From: Bacteroidales bacterium UBA4353
GTDB lineage: Bacteria; Bacteroidota; Bacteroidia; Bacteroidales; Paludibacteraceae
Reading direction: 5' to 3'
Assembly (NCBI GenBank): GCA_002394025.1
Contig: DGSV01000024.1
Location: forward strand, 1-31,046
DNA length: 31,046 nt
Positions 25,301 to 31,046 of the stretch are shown here, in pieces. The notes under the pieces are model-generated. The model was not told the DNA's origin, did no database searches, and saw only the letters and a list, made by a program, of their open reading frames with translations. The number at the start of each line of letters is the position of its first letter. Position 1 is the first letter of the stretch. A program made the position numbers and the translations under genes.

Positions 25301-26273
25301 CGATATTGCCACCACTTGATGTATAACATCGCCAATCCTGACCACTGTAAACTCCGAGATAGCGGCTTTGTCCGATGTTGAAGATATAACTATCTGTTAT
25401 ATTAAATGTTTTGTCATCTCCCGTGCCGACACGTATGCCGTTGTTGTTATTTGTGCAGTAGAGCCATTTTGTGTCGTCACCTGCCGGATAGGCTGTAAAA
25501 GTTTCGTCATTGGTGTCATAGACGATATTCCATTGGATATTAGAGGCTGACGTCGTCACCTTGGTACCTGTCACTGTCACCTCCACCGCGTCTGGCGCTG
25601 CTGAGGCCGCATTGTCGTTTGACATGGCATAAGGGGTATCGTTTTGCTTACCAACTATTATCACCTCGTCCGTAGAACCTATATCCTCAAGGCTCACAAG
25701 CGTATATGTTTTAACTGCCGGGTCGTCCGACGGGTCTTCACCGCCACCGCCTGAGGTGGAGTATGTTACCGCCACGGAAGCCAAGCGCCTGTGCCCACTC
25801 GTGCCGCCCACGGTGAACTTCACCGACGCCGCGCTGCCCGACCATGTGCCGTTGGAGTATGTGCCTGCGTCGGTTGTTATGGCATTAGAGCCATCACCGC
25901 TACCGAATGCCAACTCTATCTTGCTTATCGTTTTTGTGCTGCTGGAGACAGTAAAATATCCGCCGCTGTAAATGCGTATCGCGGTTCCGGTATTGTAATA
26001 CTTCGGAGCGTTGCTGCCCGTTCCCTTGTTGAAAGAGATGGTAAAATTCGTTCCGCTGACGCTGGTTACCTCTTGACCATTCGAGTAGCCTTTTTCTGAA
26101 AACGTCAGCGTCGCGTCAGCGGCATGCACAACCGCTGCTCCGACCGTCGCCATCCATAAAAACAAAATCAGCCGACGCAGAAAACGCGCTGGCTGAATAT
26201 ATCTAAACACAAAAGAACAAGTATTCTCGTGCGAATACGACAAGTAACCGGTAACTAAACGATAATTACACAT
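19362..26273 (-). CDS. Giant secreted multidomain protein with T9SS type A sorting domain
   Basis: About 2303 aa. The gene appears to start at ATG 26273; the open frame runs to 26477 but would begin upstream of the promoter at 26299-26329. GTG 26210 is another possible start, which would give a shorter signal peptide. Regions in order (approximate residues): signal peptide ending VVHA (about 50); a beta-rich region with a KIELAFGSG strand; Ig-like Big_2 (about 337-417, SVTGVSLNQSS...WTSSDAAVANV); InlB/Listeria-Bacteroides repeats (about 420-499 and 768-845, with FAGWA and YAVY/WYAVWG); beta-sandwich regions; a lamin-tail-like (LTD) domain at about 1411-1547; a further beta-rich region; and a C-terminal type A sorting domain (about 2233-2303, ending GVYNVRVSTPVKHRMVKVVCK). 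It is probably exported by Sec and then by T9SS to the surface as an adhesin-like cargo; no catalytic motif was found. Confidence 0.85.
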   Translation of the reverse strand: MCNYRLVTGYLSYSHENTCSFVFRYIQPARFLRRLILFLWMATVGAAVVHAADATLTFSEKGYSNGQEVTSVSGTNFTISFNKGTGSNAPKYYNTGTAIRIYSGGYFTVSSSTKTISKIELAFGSGDGSNAITTDAGTYSNGTWSGSAASVKFTVGGTSGHRRLASVAVTYSTSGGGGEDPSDDPAVKTYTLVSLEDIGSTDEVIIVGKQNDTPYAMSNDNAASAAPDAVEVTVTGTKVTTSASNIQWNIVYDTNDETFTAYPAGDDTKWLYCTNNNNGIRVGTGDDKTFNITDSYIFNIGQSRYLGVYSGQDWRCYTSSGGNIANETFAFYRIQGASVSVTGVSLNQSSKSIVEGDSFTLTATLTPANATNKAVTWTSSDAAVANVVDGVVTGVSAGTATITVTTVDGSFTATCDVTVTALPSKTVTLDAGNGSVGTSTLTTVGGKVTLPEAVPSQGCADVGWTFAGWATAEVTETETAPTLLTGEYTPASDITLYAVYKETTTSANSDFELVTSDLGTAWAGEYLIAFDDETFADGRIGGTSGMGAENASVNPGTNLDGTTVDGSWGDTYYVTLEEISEGSNTYVLKTQDGKYNYQTSNNNGLASTDNKSTAAAYPITVTFTSSSDVKLSLGGDASGAVFRYNTSGYFRFYKNGGQSAVYLYRRSGSVASYATRPDCCLSPETPLSLVASTEELVDGGEVTLTVSGGNGTDITWHTTGGTLSGQTNSGAMLTLTTPGTYTVTISQEDDEHGDNTICGAVKQVEVTVLQKHTITYKYILDGDGEHTHSTVQVTDGTSYSLPDISDEFTCTGSETFAGWASSSSATAVEAAAGSTQTATADKTWYAVWGEAGAHDETVHVYTLVTDISQLSAGSEVVVSALDYWVVIGKTQNTKNRSAEAPLYDDSDNNNLWFSTAENVAVFTIGGNSTDGYTFFDPSYSSEGGYLYCNTSSSNTLKTETTLTNGTWDITVNASGEATIQTKATTNKYLQYNKNDEIFACYGGTQEPVALFVKTSNTKTVHVAAASSVSTTTSCTQGAVILADNGKWITSSNGQTVRCELNVNARGFEADAVLNASSDNDNFVLSLADNAVSPSGLLTTLSVAYTPTQSHVTESATITLTAADVTRQITVNGRSLPDEFVIVSESAGKWYALPANMTGGAGTYQGVEVQLNSSHTQVPTAVSTVIYSHRAVAASRYETSGYLSRLVGNDNKCLWGSKSTNSTDIQNYAQLGNSNGEQYEWLLSTTNGNVYTISLPANADFAGGRQLTTSGTKYGNYKSAGELYLLPVGCSSQPAEIGVTPLRTQVTFTWQSNAESVLVEIRDKATNNLVKSLEFSEVPAIIKGLSEKTAYTYRLVPDGNDNCAAQGEFSTTGPTIDVAEWMEDAIIIQVDKDEQYHPKVIIDGEVESGVEGATATELFFSKYFEGEGSMKLLGIFNGTRNDIDLDGYVVRQLTNVTSGTKDFDLSTLGSIKAGQEIILFSRPLTSETNLYSCSLSFLNEMSEKSGSEENPRWIECSEGQYFGFPTMNFNGNDALVLLKNGTKIDVFGATNVAPTTKNCRNEVSWSGTVTNMDKDKTIADFPYITGSATLADYNINTTDETISLKTARCLMFRNKNVYNGEAAVAGNTTSFATMSEWNGRNVCQSGTVTGDLTCNSYQDLGMFDYNTYYREFSSISTTELDDYVYDAEQHLYKIEFDDPAHPLSSYSCLNLRFQLSNPKDPTDIVSERVQQVPIIVAHSTTTEDAIFSDVVSGDLTSSRNRCQYCNVVVLDGATLTKAADGATNDVDAVYNVKVYPGGKLEVPAGTNYTVNSLAMRRQEDAIPAVDLKGTLNVQEGRSVFLDIRIDPQNWHYITLPYDCRVADITFSNGEEADLGTDYLLRWYDGAYRAEHLDGGWTDVSPDATLKKGLGYIIALPGDGRVKRELRLPMAAQAITDEQTDKTVGELYGYGAGKTEEELRWNHRGWNLLGNPYMNYYNASSLTTPLLQGTLEMEYNTLGNWTGMWNLNTEAGKNLRYVVAPINNGWSGYEQREIGDNLEPFTCYFVQITAPDAETPQGISFTRSNVHNRIMAHSQLQRREPVWFGVNMTAADGASDKTALLISDNFTDDYDMMDDLIKMRGSYYKYYSLPVIASRNSAGEMAFNALPVATAANGVPLNFYAPTAGEYTISRNTGYSIDAIEAAWLYDAAEQTWNDILHSDYTFTAARGDNTTRFTLVVTLRAGQSDIVTALENSSDIRVFADERRIVLQELPQGADVWIYSAAGQLINSAHGVAEQYSVEVPVSGVYNVRVSTPVKHRMVKVVCK

Positions 26274-26298
26274 CACTAAACAAAATTTTATACCGCTG

Positions 26299-26329
26299 CA
26301 AAGGTACGAAAAATATCTCATATAGCAAA
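26299..26329 (-). promoter_or_regulatory. Promoter of the giant-protein gene
   Basis: Minus strand: -33 TTTG (complement of 26326-26329), 19 bp, -7 TACCTTTG (complement of 26299-26306). This is a perfect match to the Bacteroidetes consensus. The transcription start would be near 26293, giving a short leader of about 20 nt before the ATG at 26273. Confidence 0.8.
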
Positions 26330-26502
26330 GTTTTTCTGAATTTTTTGTTGCATAAAAATTACACTTGTTTTGGAAAATTCTGAAAACCACTATAATACAC
26401 AAAGTTGTCCAAAATAAAACGCTAAAACATTGATTTTCACGTATAAGAAAAATTTTTTGTAAAAAAAAGTTTTCCAAAAGGTATTATTTCAAAAAACTTT
26501 AT

Positions 26503-26510
26503 TACCTTTG
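26503..26510 (+). promoter_or_regulatory. -7 promoter element of nrdD
   Basis: TACCTTTG on the plus strand, followed by CGG. No TTTG is found at the expected 19-20 bp upstream, so the promoter may depend on an activator. The start would be near 26516, about 90 nt before the ATG at 26607. Confidence 0.55.
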
Positions 26511-26517
26511 CGGTTGC

Positions 26518-26560
26518 GTTCTTTGTGAGCCATGAAAAAACGTTCTAAGCCATAAAGAAC
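26518..26560 (+). promoter_or_regulatory. Hairpin at the 5' end of the nrdD leader
   Basis: GTTCTTTGTG (26518-26527) pairs with CATAAAGAAC (26551-26560), 10 bp including one G-U pair, with a 23-nt loop. It starts essentially at the predicted transcription start. The segment AGCCAT is repeated at 26528-26533 and 26548-26553. Confidence 0.5.
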
Positions 26561-26606
26561 TTCTATAAGACCTTAACACCTACTTTTAACCCTAATTTTT
26601 TTAGTA

Positions 26607-28817
26607 ATGATCCAAACAGTTGTAAAACGTGACGGGCGTATTGTCGGCTATAACGAAGAAAAAATCGTAACAGCAATCCGCAAAGCCATGCTCCACACCG
26701 ACAAGGGCGAGGATATGTCTCTAATACGCCAGATTACAGACCACATCACCTTCCGCGGCGAAGCCCAGATGTCTGTGGAAGCCATACAAGACATGGTGGA
26801 GATAGAACTGATGAAAAGTTCGCGCAAGGACGTGGCGAAAGCCTACATCGCATACCGCGACCAGCGCCGCATAGCCCGAAAGGCTAAAACGCGCGACATA
26901 TTCCAGGAAATCATCAACATCAAGAACAACGACATCACCCGCGAGAACGCTAACATGAATGCCGACACTCCTGCCGGAATGATGATGAAGTTCGCCTCGG
27001 AAACAACGAAACCTTTCGTGGATGACTACCTGCTCTCGGAAGATGTACTCGACGCCGTACGCAACAACTACCTGCACATCCACGACAAGGACTACTACCC
27101 CACCAAGTCGCTGACATGCGTTCAGCACCCATTGGATAACATCCTGCATGGCGGCTTCAGTGCCGGACACGGCGAGTCACGACCCGCGAAACGCATCGAG
27201 ACAGCATCGGTGCTCGCGTGCATATCCATGGAAACAGCGCAGAACGAAATGCACGGCGGACAGGCAATACCGGCATTCGACTTCTACCTCGCGCCTTTCG
27301 TAAGAACGTCTTTCATAGAGGAAATCAAGAAACTCGAGGACTATAATGCCAAGGACTATTCGCACCTCTATACCAAGGAAGTCGATGACTTTGTGGTACG
27401 TCCTCTTGAAGGGCTCACCGGTGAAGACCGCGTGCTGCAACATGCCATGAACAAAACAGTGGGACGCGTACATCAGGCAATGGAAGCCTTCATACATAAT
27501 ATGAACACCATCCACAGCCGAGGCGGTAACCAAGTGGTATTCAGCAGCATCAACTACGGTACCGACACCTCTGCCGAAGGACGATGCGTGATACGTGAAA
27601 TTCTCAAAAGCACCTACGAAGGCGTCGGAAACGGCGAAACGGCGATATTCCCCATACAAATCTGGAAAAAGAAACGTGGTGTGAGCTACCTGCCCACAGA
27701 CCGTAACTACGACCTCTACCAACTCGCCTGCAAGGTTACGGCAAGACGCTTTTTCCCAAACTTCCTCAACCTCGACGCCAGCTATAACCAGACCGACGAA
27801 TGGCGCGCCGACGACCCGAAACGCTATATTCATGAAGTTGCCACCATGGGATGCCGCACACGAGTGTTCGAAAACCGATTCGGACCCAAGACATCAATAG
27901 GACGCGGAAACCTCTCTTTCTCAACCATAAACATCGTCAAACTCGCCATTGAGTGCATGCATATCGAGAATCAGGAACAACGTATCGCGGCTTTCTTCGC
28001 AAAACTCGACAACATCCTCAACATTGCCGCCAAGCAACTCCACGAACGCTATGAATTCCAAAAAACGGCATACGCCAAGCAGTTCCCGCTGCTCATGCGC
28101 TCACTTTGGATCGGCGCCGAAAAACTCAAACCAAACGACACCATAGCATCCGTTATCAACCAAGGCACTCTGGGTATCGGTTTCATAGGACTTGCGGAAT
28201 GTCTCGTGGCACTCACCGGACACCACCATGGTGAAAGCCAGGAAGCACAAGAACTCGGACTCAAAATAATCACATATATGCGCGACCGCATAAACGAGTT
28301 CTCGGAAAAGTACCAGCATAACTACTCAGTACTCGCCACACCCGCCGAAGGCCTCGCAGGCAAATTCACCAAAGTGGACCAGAAAACATTCGGCAAAATA
28401 CCGGGAATCACCGACCGCGACTACTACACCAACTCAAATCACGTACCCGTATATTACCACTGCTCGGCACGCCACAAAGCCGAAGTGGAAGCTCCTTATC
28501 ATAACCTCACACGTGGCGGACACATCTTCTACGTGGAGATTGACGGCGATGCAACCCACAACCCCGAAGTTATCATGCGCGTGGTGGACATGATGGACCA
28601 ACTCGACATGGGATACGGCTCCGTGAACCACAACCGCAACAGATGCATGGACTGCGGATACGAGGACGCCACCGACGGACTGGAGAAATGCCCGCACTGC
28701 GGAAGTACGAATATCGACAAACTGCAACGTATAACAGGATACCTCGTGGGAACAACAGACCGCTGGAATCACGGAAAACTGGCAGAACTGCACGACAGAG
28801 TAGTACACGGACAATAA
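26607..28817 (+). CDS. nrdD: Anaerobic (class III) ribonucleoside-triphosphate reductase
   Basis: 736 aa. It makes deoxyribonucleotides from NTPs without oxygen using a glycyl radical. An ATP-cone allosteric domain spans about 3-92 (VVKRDGRIVGYNEEKI). The catalytic barrel includes Cys171 in LTCVQHPLDNILHGG and Cys416 in MGCRTR. Zinc-binding Cys680, Cys683, Cys695 and Cys698 occur in CMDCGYEDA and CPHCG. The radical-bearing Gly711 is in RITGYLVG. All expected motifs are intact. nrdG, the radical-SAM activase often found just downstream, is not in this window; a strong terminator and a GH97 gene follow instead. The promoter has a good -7 (26503-26510) and a leader hairpin. Confidence 0.95.
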   Translation: MIQTVVKRDGRIVGYNEEKIVTAIRKAMLHTDKGEDMSLIRQITDHITFRGEAQMSVEAIQDMVEIELMKSSRKDVAKAYIAYRDQRRIARKAKTRDIFQEIINIKNNDITRENANMNADTPAGMMMKFASETTKPFVDDYLLSEDVLDAVRNNYLHIHDKDYYPTKSLTCVQHPLDNILHGGFSAGHGESRPAKRIETASVLACISMETAQNEMHGGQAIPAFDFYLAPFVRTSFIEEIKKLEDYNAKDYSHLYTKEVDDFVVRPLEGLTGEDRVLQHAMNKTVGRVHQAMEAFIHNMNTIHSRGGNQVVFSSINYGTDTSAEGRCVIREILKSTYEGVGNGETAIFPIQIWKKKRGVSYLPTDRNYDLYQLACKVTARRFFPNFLNLDASYNQTDEWRADDPKRYIHEVATMGCRTRVFENRFGPKTSIGRGNLSFSTINIVKLAIECMHIENQEQRIAAFFAKLDNILNIAAKQLHERYEFQKTAYAKQFPLLMRSLWIGAEKLKPNDTIASVINQGTLGIGFIGLAECLVALTGHHHGESQEAQELGLKIITYMRDRINEFSEKYQHNYSVLATPAEGLAGKFTKVDQKTFGKIPGITDRDYYTNSNHVPVYYHCSARHKAEVEAPYHNLTRGGHIFYVEIDGDATHNPEVIMRVVDMMDQLDMGYGSVNHNRNRCMDCGYEDATDGLEKCPHCGSTNIDKLQRITGYLVGTTDRWNHGKLAELHDRVVHGQ

Positions 28818-28832
28818 AAACTATACAAAAGC

Positions 28833-28880
28833 AAAAAAAGTTCCGGCAAAAAAATGCCTTTTTGTCGGAACTTTTTTTTT
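28833..28880 (+). terminator. Strong rho-independent terminator after nrdD
   Basis: GTTCCG (28840-28845) pairs with CGGAAC (28866-28871). After a G-U pair and a C-G pair, five more A-T pairs close the inner stem, and flanking A/T tracts extend the outer stem. A run of T (28872-28880) follows. The symmetric A and T tracts would also allow termination in the opposite direction. Confidence 0.9.
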
Positions 28881-28923
28881 GAATAAGAAACAAAAACAAT
28901 AGTCCTATTAGCCCCATCAACCC

Positions 28924-30888
28924 ATGAAAAAAATCCTCATAACACTGCTTGCCATCAGCGCAATGCTGTCATGCACACACAAGCCTATGTCAGTGTCATC
29001 TCCTGATGGCAGCCTGACAGTCAACATAGCTCTAAACAGCGATGGTTCACCGGTTTACAATGTCATCCGCGACAGTGTGACAATCATCACCGACTCGCGG
29101 CTCGGACTAACCGCAACATCTGCCGACCTCAGCCGGGACTACAAAATAATAGGCACAAAAACCAACAGCGCTGACCAAACATGGGAAACAATATGGGGCG
29201 AGGAACGCAAAATAAGAGACCATCATAACGAACTCATCATCAGCCTCAAACACAGTAGCGGCATAATGATGGACATCGCAGTGCGCGCCTATGACGATGG
29301 TTTTGCATTCCGCTACTTATTTCCACAGCAGGACACCGACTCATTAACCATACTCGCCGAAACCACGGAATACAACTTCACCCAAGACCACGAACTCTGG
29401 TCTATCCCTTGGCGCACAGAGTATTACGAAGCCTTATGGAAGAAATCTCCCATGGCGCTCACCGATACCGTTTGCTCGCCAGTGACCATCGAAATGGCGG
29501 ACGGCACCTATGCTTTCATGCATGAGGCGGCACTCACTGACTACCCGGCACAAAATTTTGTATGCTCACAACGGCACATAACGACATACCTCACACCTCT
29601 CGCCGACGGCACCAGCGCACATATCAAGCTGCCTTTCAGCACACCATGGCGCTTCATGACACTGGCTAAGACACTCAGGCAACTCATGGCGTCACGTATC
29701 ATGCTCAACCTCAACGAACCATGCCAATTGCACGACACATCATGGATCCGACCCATGAAATTCATCGGTATCTGGTGGGGAATGCACCTCAAAACCATGA
29801 CATGGCACGCAGGTCCGCAGCACGGAGCCACAACGGCTAATATGCTGCGATACATAGATTTCGCCGCAGAAAACGGTATCGATGCCGTACTCGCCGAAGG
29901 ATGGAATAAAGGCTGGGAGACATGGACCGATTTCGACTTCATGACACCATACCCCGACTGGGATATGGACTCCATAAGTCGCTATGCTACAAGTCGTAAC
30001 ATAGCCATAGTGGGACATAACGAGACGGGAGGCAATGCCGCGGCATACGAACTCAAGCTCGACAGTATCTATGCCTATCACCAAAAACATGGCATTCACG
30101 TGATTAAGACAGGCTACGTGAGCCCCGTCATCAACACCATCGACGGACCGCAATACAACCGCAGCCAAGCCGGAGTACGCCACTACCGCAAAGTCATCGA
30201 AACAGCGGCCCGCTACCACATAGCTATCGATAACCACGAACCCGTGATGCCCACAGGTCTGCAACGTACATTGCCCAACCTGATGACGCAAGAAGGCGTG
30301 CGGGGACAAGAATGGAACGCATGGTCCACCGATGGCGGTAACCCGCCGGAACACGTCACTGTGCTGCCCTACACGCGCGTGCTGGCAGGTCCCATGGACT
30401 TCACTCCATGCCTCTTCAGCTTCGAGAATCCGGTACACCCCGAAACACGGGCTCAAAGCACACTGGCCAACCAACTGGCACTGCTCGTGGTGCTATACTC
30501 ACCACTGCAGATGGCTTGCGACTTGCCCGAAAATTATCAGCAGCGACCCGAGGCATGGCAGTTCGTCAGAGACGTACCTTGCGACTGGGAACGCTCCACG
30601 CTAATCGACGGAGCCATAGGACAATACACAATTATGGCACGTCAAAAGAGAGGCGCCGACGAATGGTATCTGGGAGCCGTGACAAACAGCGAGGCTCGTG
30701 ACATCACTATACCTCTTAACTTTCTCGGCGACAGGCAATTTACCGCAGTCATCTACCGCGATGCCGATGATGCCGATTGGCGCGCCAACCCCTATGCGCT
30801 GACAGTTGAGCAGCAAACAGTTACAGCAGCCGATACTCTGCGTCTGCACCTCGCGGCGGCCGGAGGCTGCGCAATAGCAATCAGATAA
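28924..30888 (+). CDS. GH97 glycoside hydrolase (SusB-like alpha-glucosidase), lipoprotein
   Basis: 654 aa. Signal peptide with lipobox MLSCTH (Cys17). An N-terminal beta-sandwich (about 22-265, starting VSSPDGSLTVNI) leads into the GH97 (beta/alpha)8 barrel, with WWGMH, GIDAVLAEGWNKGWE and GHNETGG. The candidate catalytic residues are Glu439 in DNHEPVMPTG and Glu457 and Glu463 in TQEGVRGQEW. IKTGYV has Gly where retaining GH97 enzymes place the nucleophile Asp, which is the SusB-like inverting signature. A C-terminal beta-sandwich (about 560-654) closes the protein. It probably removes alpha-linked glucose from oligosaccharides. There is no susC/susD in this window. It begins 43 nt after the nrdD terminator and is followed by another lipoprotein gene. 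Confidence 0.92.
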   Translation: MKKILITLLAISAMLSCTHKPMSVSSPDGSLTVNIALNSDGSPVYNVIRDSVTIITDSRLGLTATSADLSRDYKIIGTKTNSADQTWETIWGEERKIRDHHNELIISLKHSSGIMMDIAVRAYDDGFAFRYLFPQQDTDSLTILAETTEYNFTQDHELWSIPWRTEYYEALWKKSPMALTDTVCSPVTIEMADGTYAFMHEAALTDYPAQNFVCSQRHITTYLTPLADGTSAHIKLPFSTPWRFMTLAKTLRQLMASRIMLNLNEPCQLHDTSWIRPMKFIGIWWGMHLKTMTWHAGPQHGATTANMLRYIDFAAENGIDAVLAEGWNKGWETWTDFDFMTPYPDWDMDSISRYATSRNIAIVGHNETGGNAAAYELKLDSIYAYHQKHGIHVIKTGYVSPVINTIDGPQYNRSQAGVRHYRKVIETAARYHIAIDNHEPVMPTGLQRTLPNLMTQEGVRGQEWNAWSTDGGNPPEHVTVLPYTRVLAGPMDFTPCLFSFENPVHPETRAQSTLANQLALLVVLYSPLQMACDLPENYQQRPEAWQFVRDVPCDWERSTLIDGAIGQYTIMARQKRGADEWYLGAVTNSEARDITIPLNFLGDRQFTAVIYRDADDADWRANPYALTVEQQTVTAADTLRLHLAAAGGCAIAIR

Positions 30889-30947
30889 CTATAGGACGCG
30901 GCATGCCGTGTCAGCCTATACAAAAGCTGGAAATACTAGAAAAAAAA
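30889..30947 (+). promoter_or_regulatory. Intergenic hairpin between GH97 and downstream lipoprotein
   Basis: TATAGG (30890-30895) pairs with CCTATA (30915-30920). Inside, ACGCGG (30896-30901) pairs with CCGTGT (30906-30911, one G-U) around a CATG loop, leaving a 3-nt bulge on the 3' side. No T tract follows, so it is unlikely to be a classical terminator. Confidence 0.5.
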
Positions 30948-31046
30948 ATGAAAAAAATTATCCTCACACTCCTTGCGGTGCTTACGCTCACGGCTTGTAA
31001 AGACTCCAATGACGAGCCCGCCAATAGCACCCCAAGCTCCGAGAAT
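30948..31046 (+). CDS. Lipoprotein, N-terminal fragment (runs off window)
   Basis: The first 33 codons read MKKIILTLLAVLTLTACKDS then NDEPANSTPSSEN. The lipobox LTAC gives Cys17 as the lipidated residue, followed by KDSNDE, a lysine/acidic surface-export-like tail, and a Ser/Pro-rich linker. The family cannot be told from this part. It lies 59 nt after the GH97 gene in the same direction, so it is probably cotranscribed and involved in glycan handling by position only. Confidence 0.75.
   Translation, partial: MKKIILTLLAVLTLTACKDSNDEPANSTPSSEN

Larger units (their letters stand above)
26274..26606. other. Divergent intergenic region (giant gene / nrdD)
   Basis: 333 bases with no plausible gene. 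It holds the giant-gene promoter (26299-26329, minus), the nrdD -7 element (26503-26510, plus) and the nrdD leader hairpin (26518-26560). The centre (about 26330-26500) is AT-rich with poly-A and poly-T runs. The two transcription starts would be about 220 bp apart. Confidence 0.7.

Noticed and set aside
26100..26210. Twin-arginine (Tat) signal in the giant protein (ARFLRRLILFLW)
   Set aside because: The pair of arginines is followed by leucines, not the S/T-R-R-x-F-L-K pattern, and T9SS cargo are Sec-exported; it looks like an ordinary n-region.

Overview
The window looks like chromosomal DNA of an anaerobic gut or oral member of the Bacteroidales (Muribaculaceae/Prevotellaceae/Bacteroidaceae range; I cannot fix the genus). 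The evidence is: promoters of the Bacteroidetes type (TTTG, 19-20 bp, TAnnTTTG) in front of several genes; lipoproteins with an acidic/lysine tail after the lipobox; a giant secreted protein ending in a type IX (Por) sorting domain; a GH97 glycosidase; and an oxygen-sensitive class III ribonucleotide reductase. There is no phage, insertion sequence, rRNA or CRISPR array.

Layout. (1) 1-770: the first 27 codons of glycyl-tRNA synthetase (minus), whose transcribed leader carries a 40-bp tandem repeat; a tRNA-Cys gene with its own promoter and terminator; and the terminator of the next gene. (2) 771-3887, minus: a surface lipoprotein with its own promoter, then a small unknown protein and an AspT/YidE-type transporter. 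(3) 3934-14713, minus: one long tightly packed run. In transcription order it reads sugar nucleotidyltransferase, galE, manA, a small HAD phosphatase, recR, a 4-TM protein, an outer-membrane barrel, a lipase-like lipoprotein, a second lipoprotein, a CNNM/CorC-type membrane protein, then a PpiD-like folding factor with its own promoter and a strong terminator. (4) 14827-17832, plus: an HsdR-N-type PD-(D/E)xK protein, tatA, tatC and a periplasmic serine hydrolase. (5) 17989-18756, plus: a DUF2520 dehydrogenase-like protein. (6) 18799-26273, minus: a giant (about 2300 aa) secreted multidomain protein and, 26 nt downstream, a small protein with a signal peptide and a C-terminal membrane anchor. 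(7) 26607-31046, plus: nrdD with a leader hairpin and strong terminator, a SusB-like GH97 lipoprotein, and the start of another lipoprotein.

The genes fall into a few themes: sugar-nucleotide and mannose metabolism feeding envelope glycans; envelope biogenesis and export (PpiD-like, TatAC, T9SS cargo, lipoproteins, outer-membrane barrel); glycan breakdown (GH97); and housekeeping (GlyRS, tRNA-Cys, RecR, NrdD). The least described item is the two-gene surface module at 18799-26273, where the small downstream protein looks like a dedicated partner of the giant T9SS cargo. Second is the repeat-bearing glyS leader.
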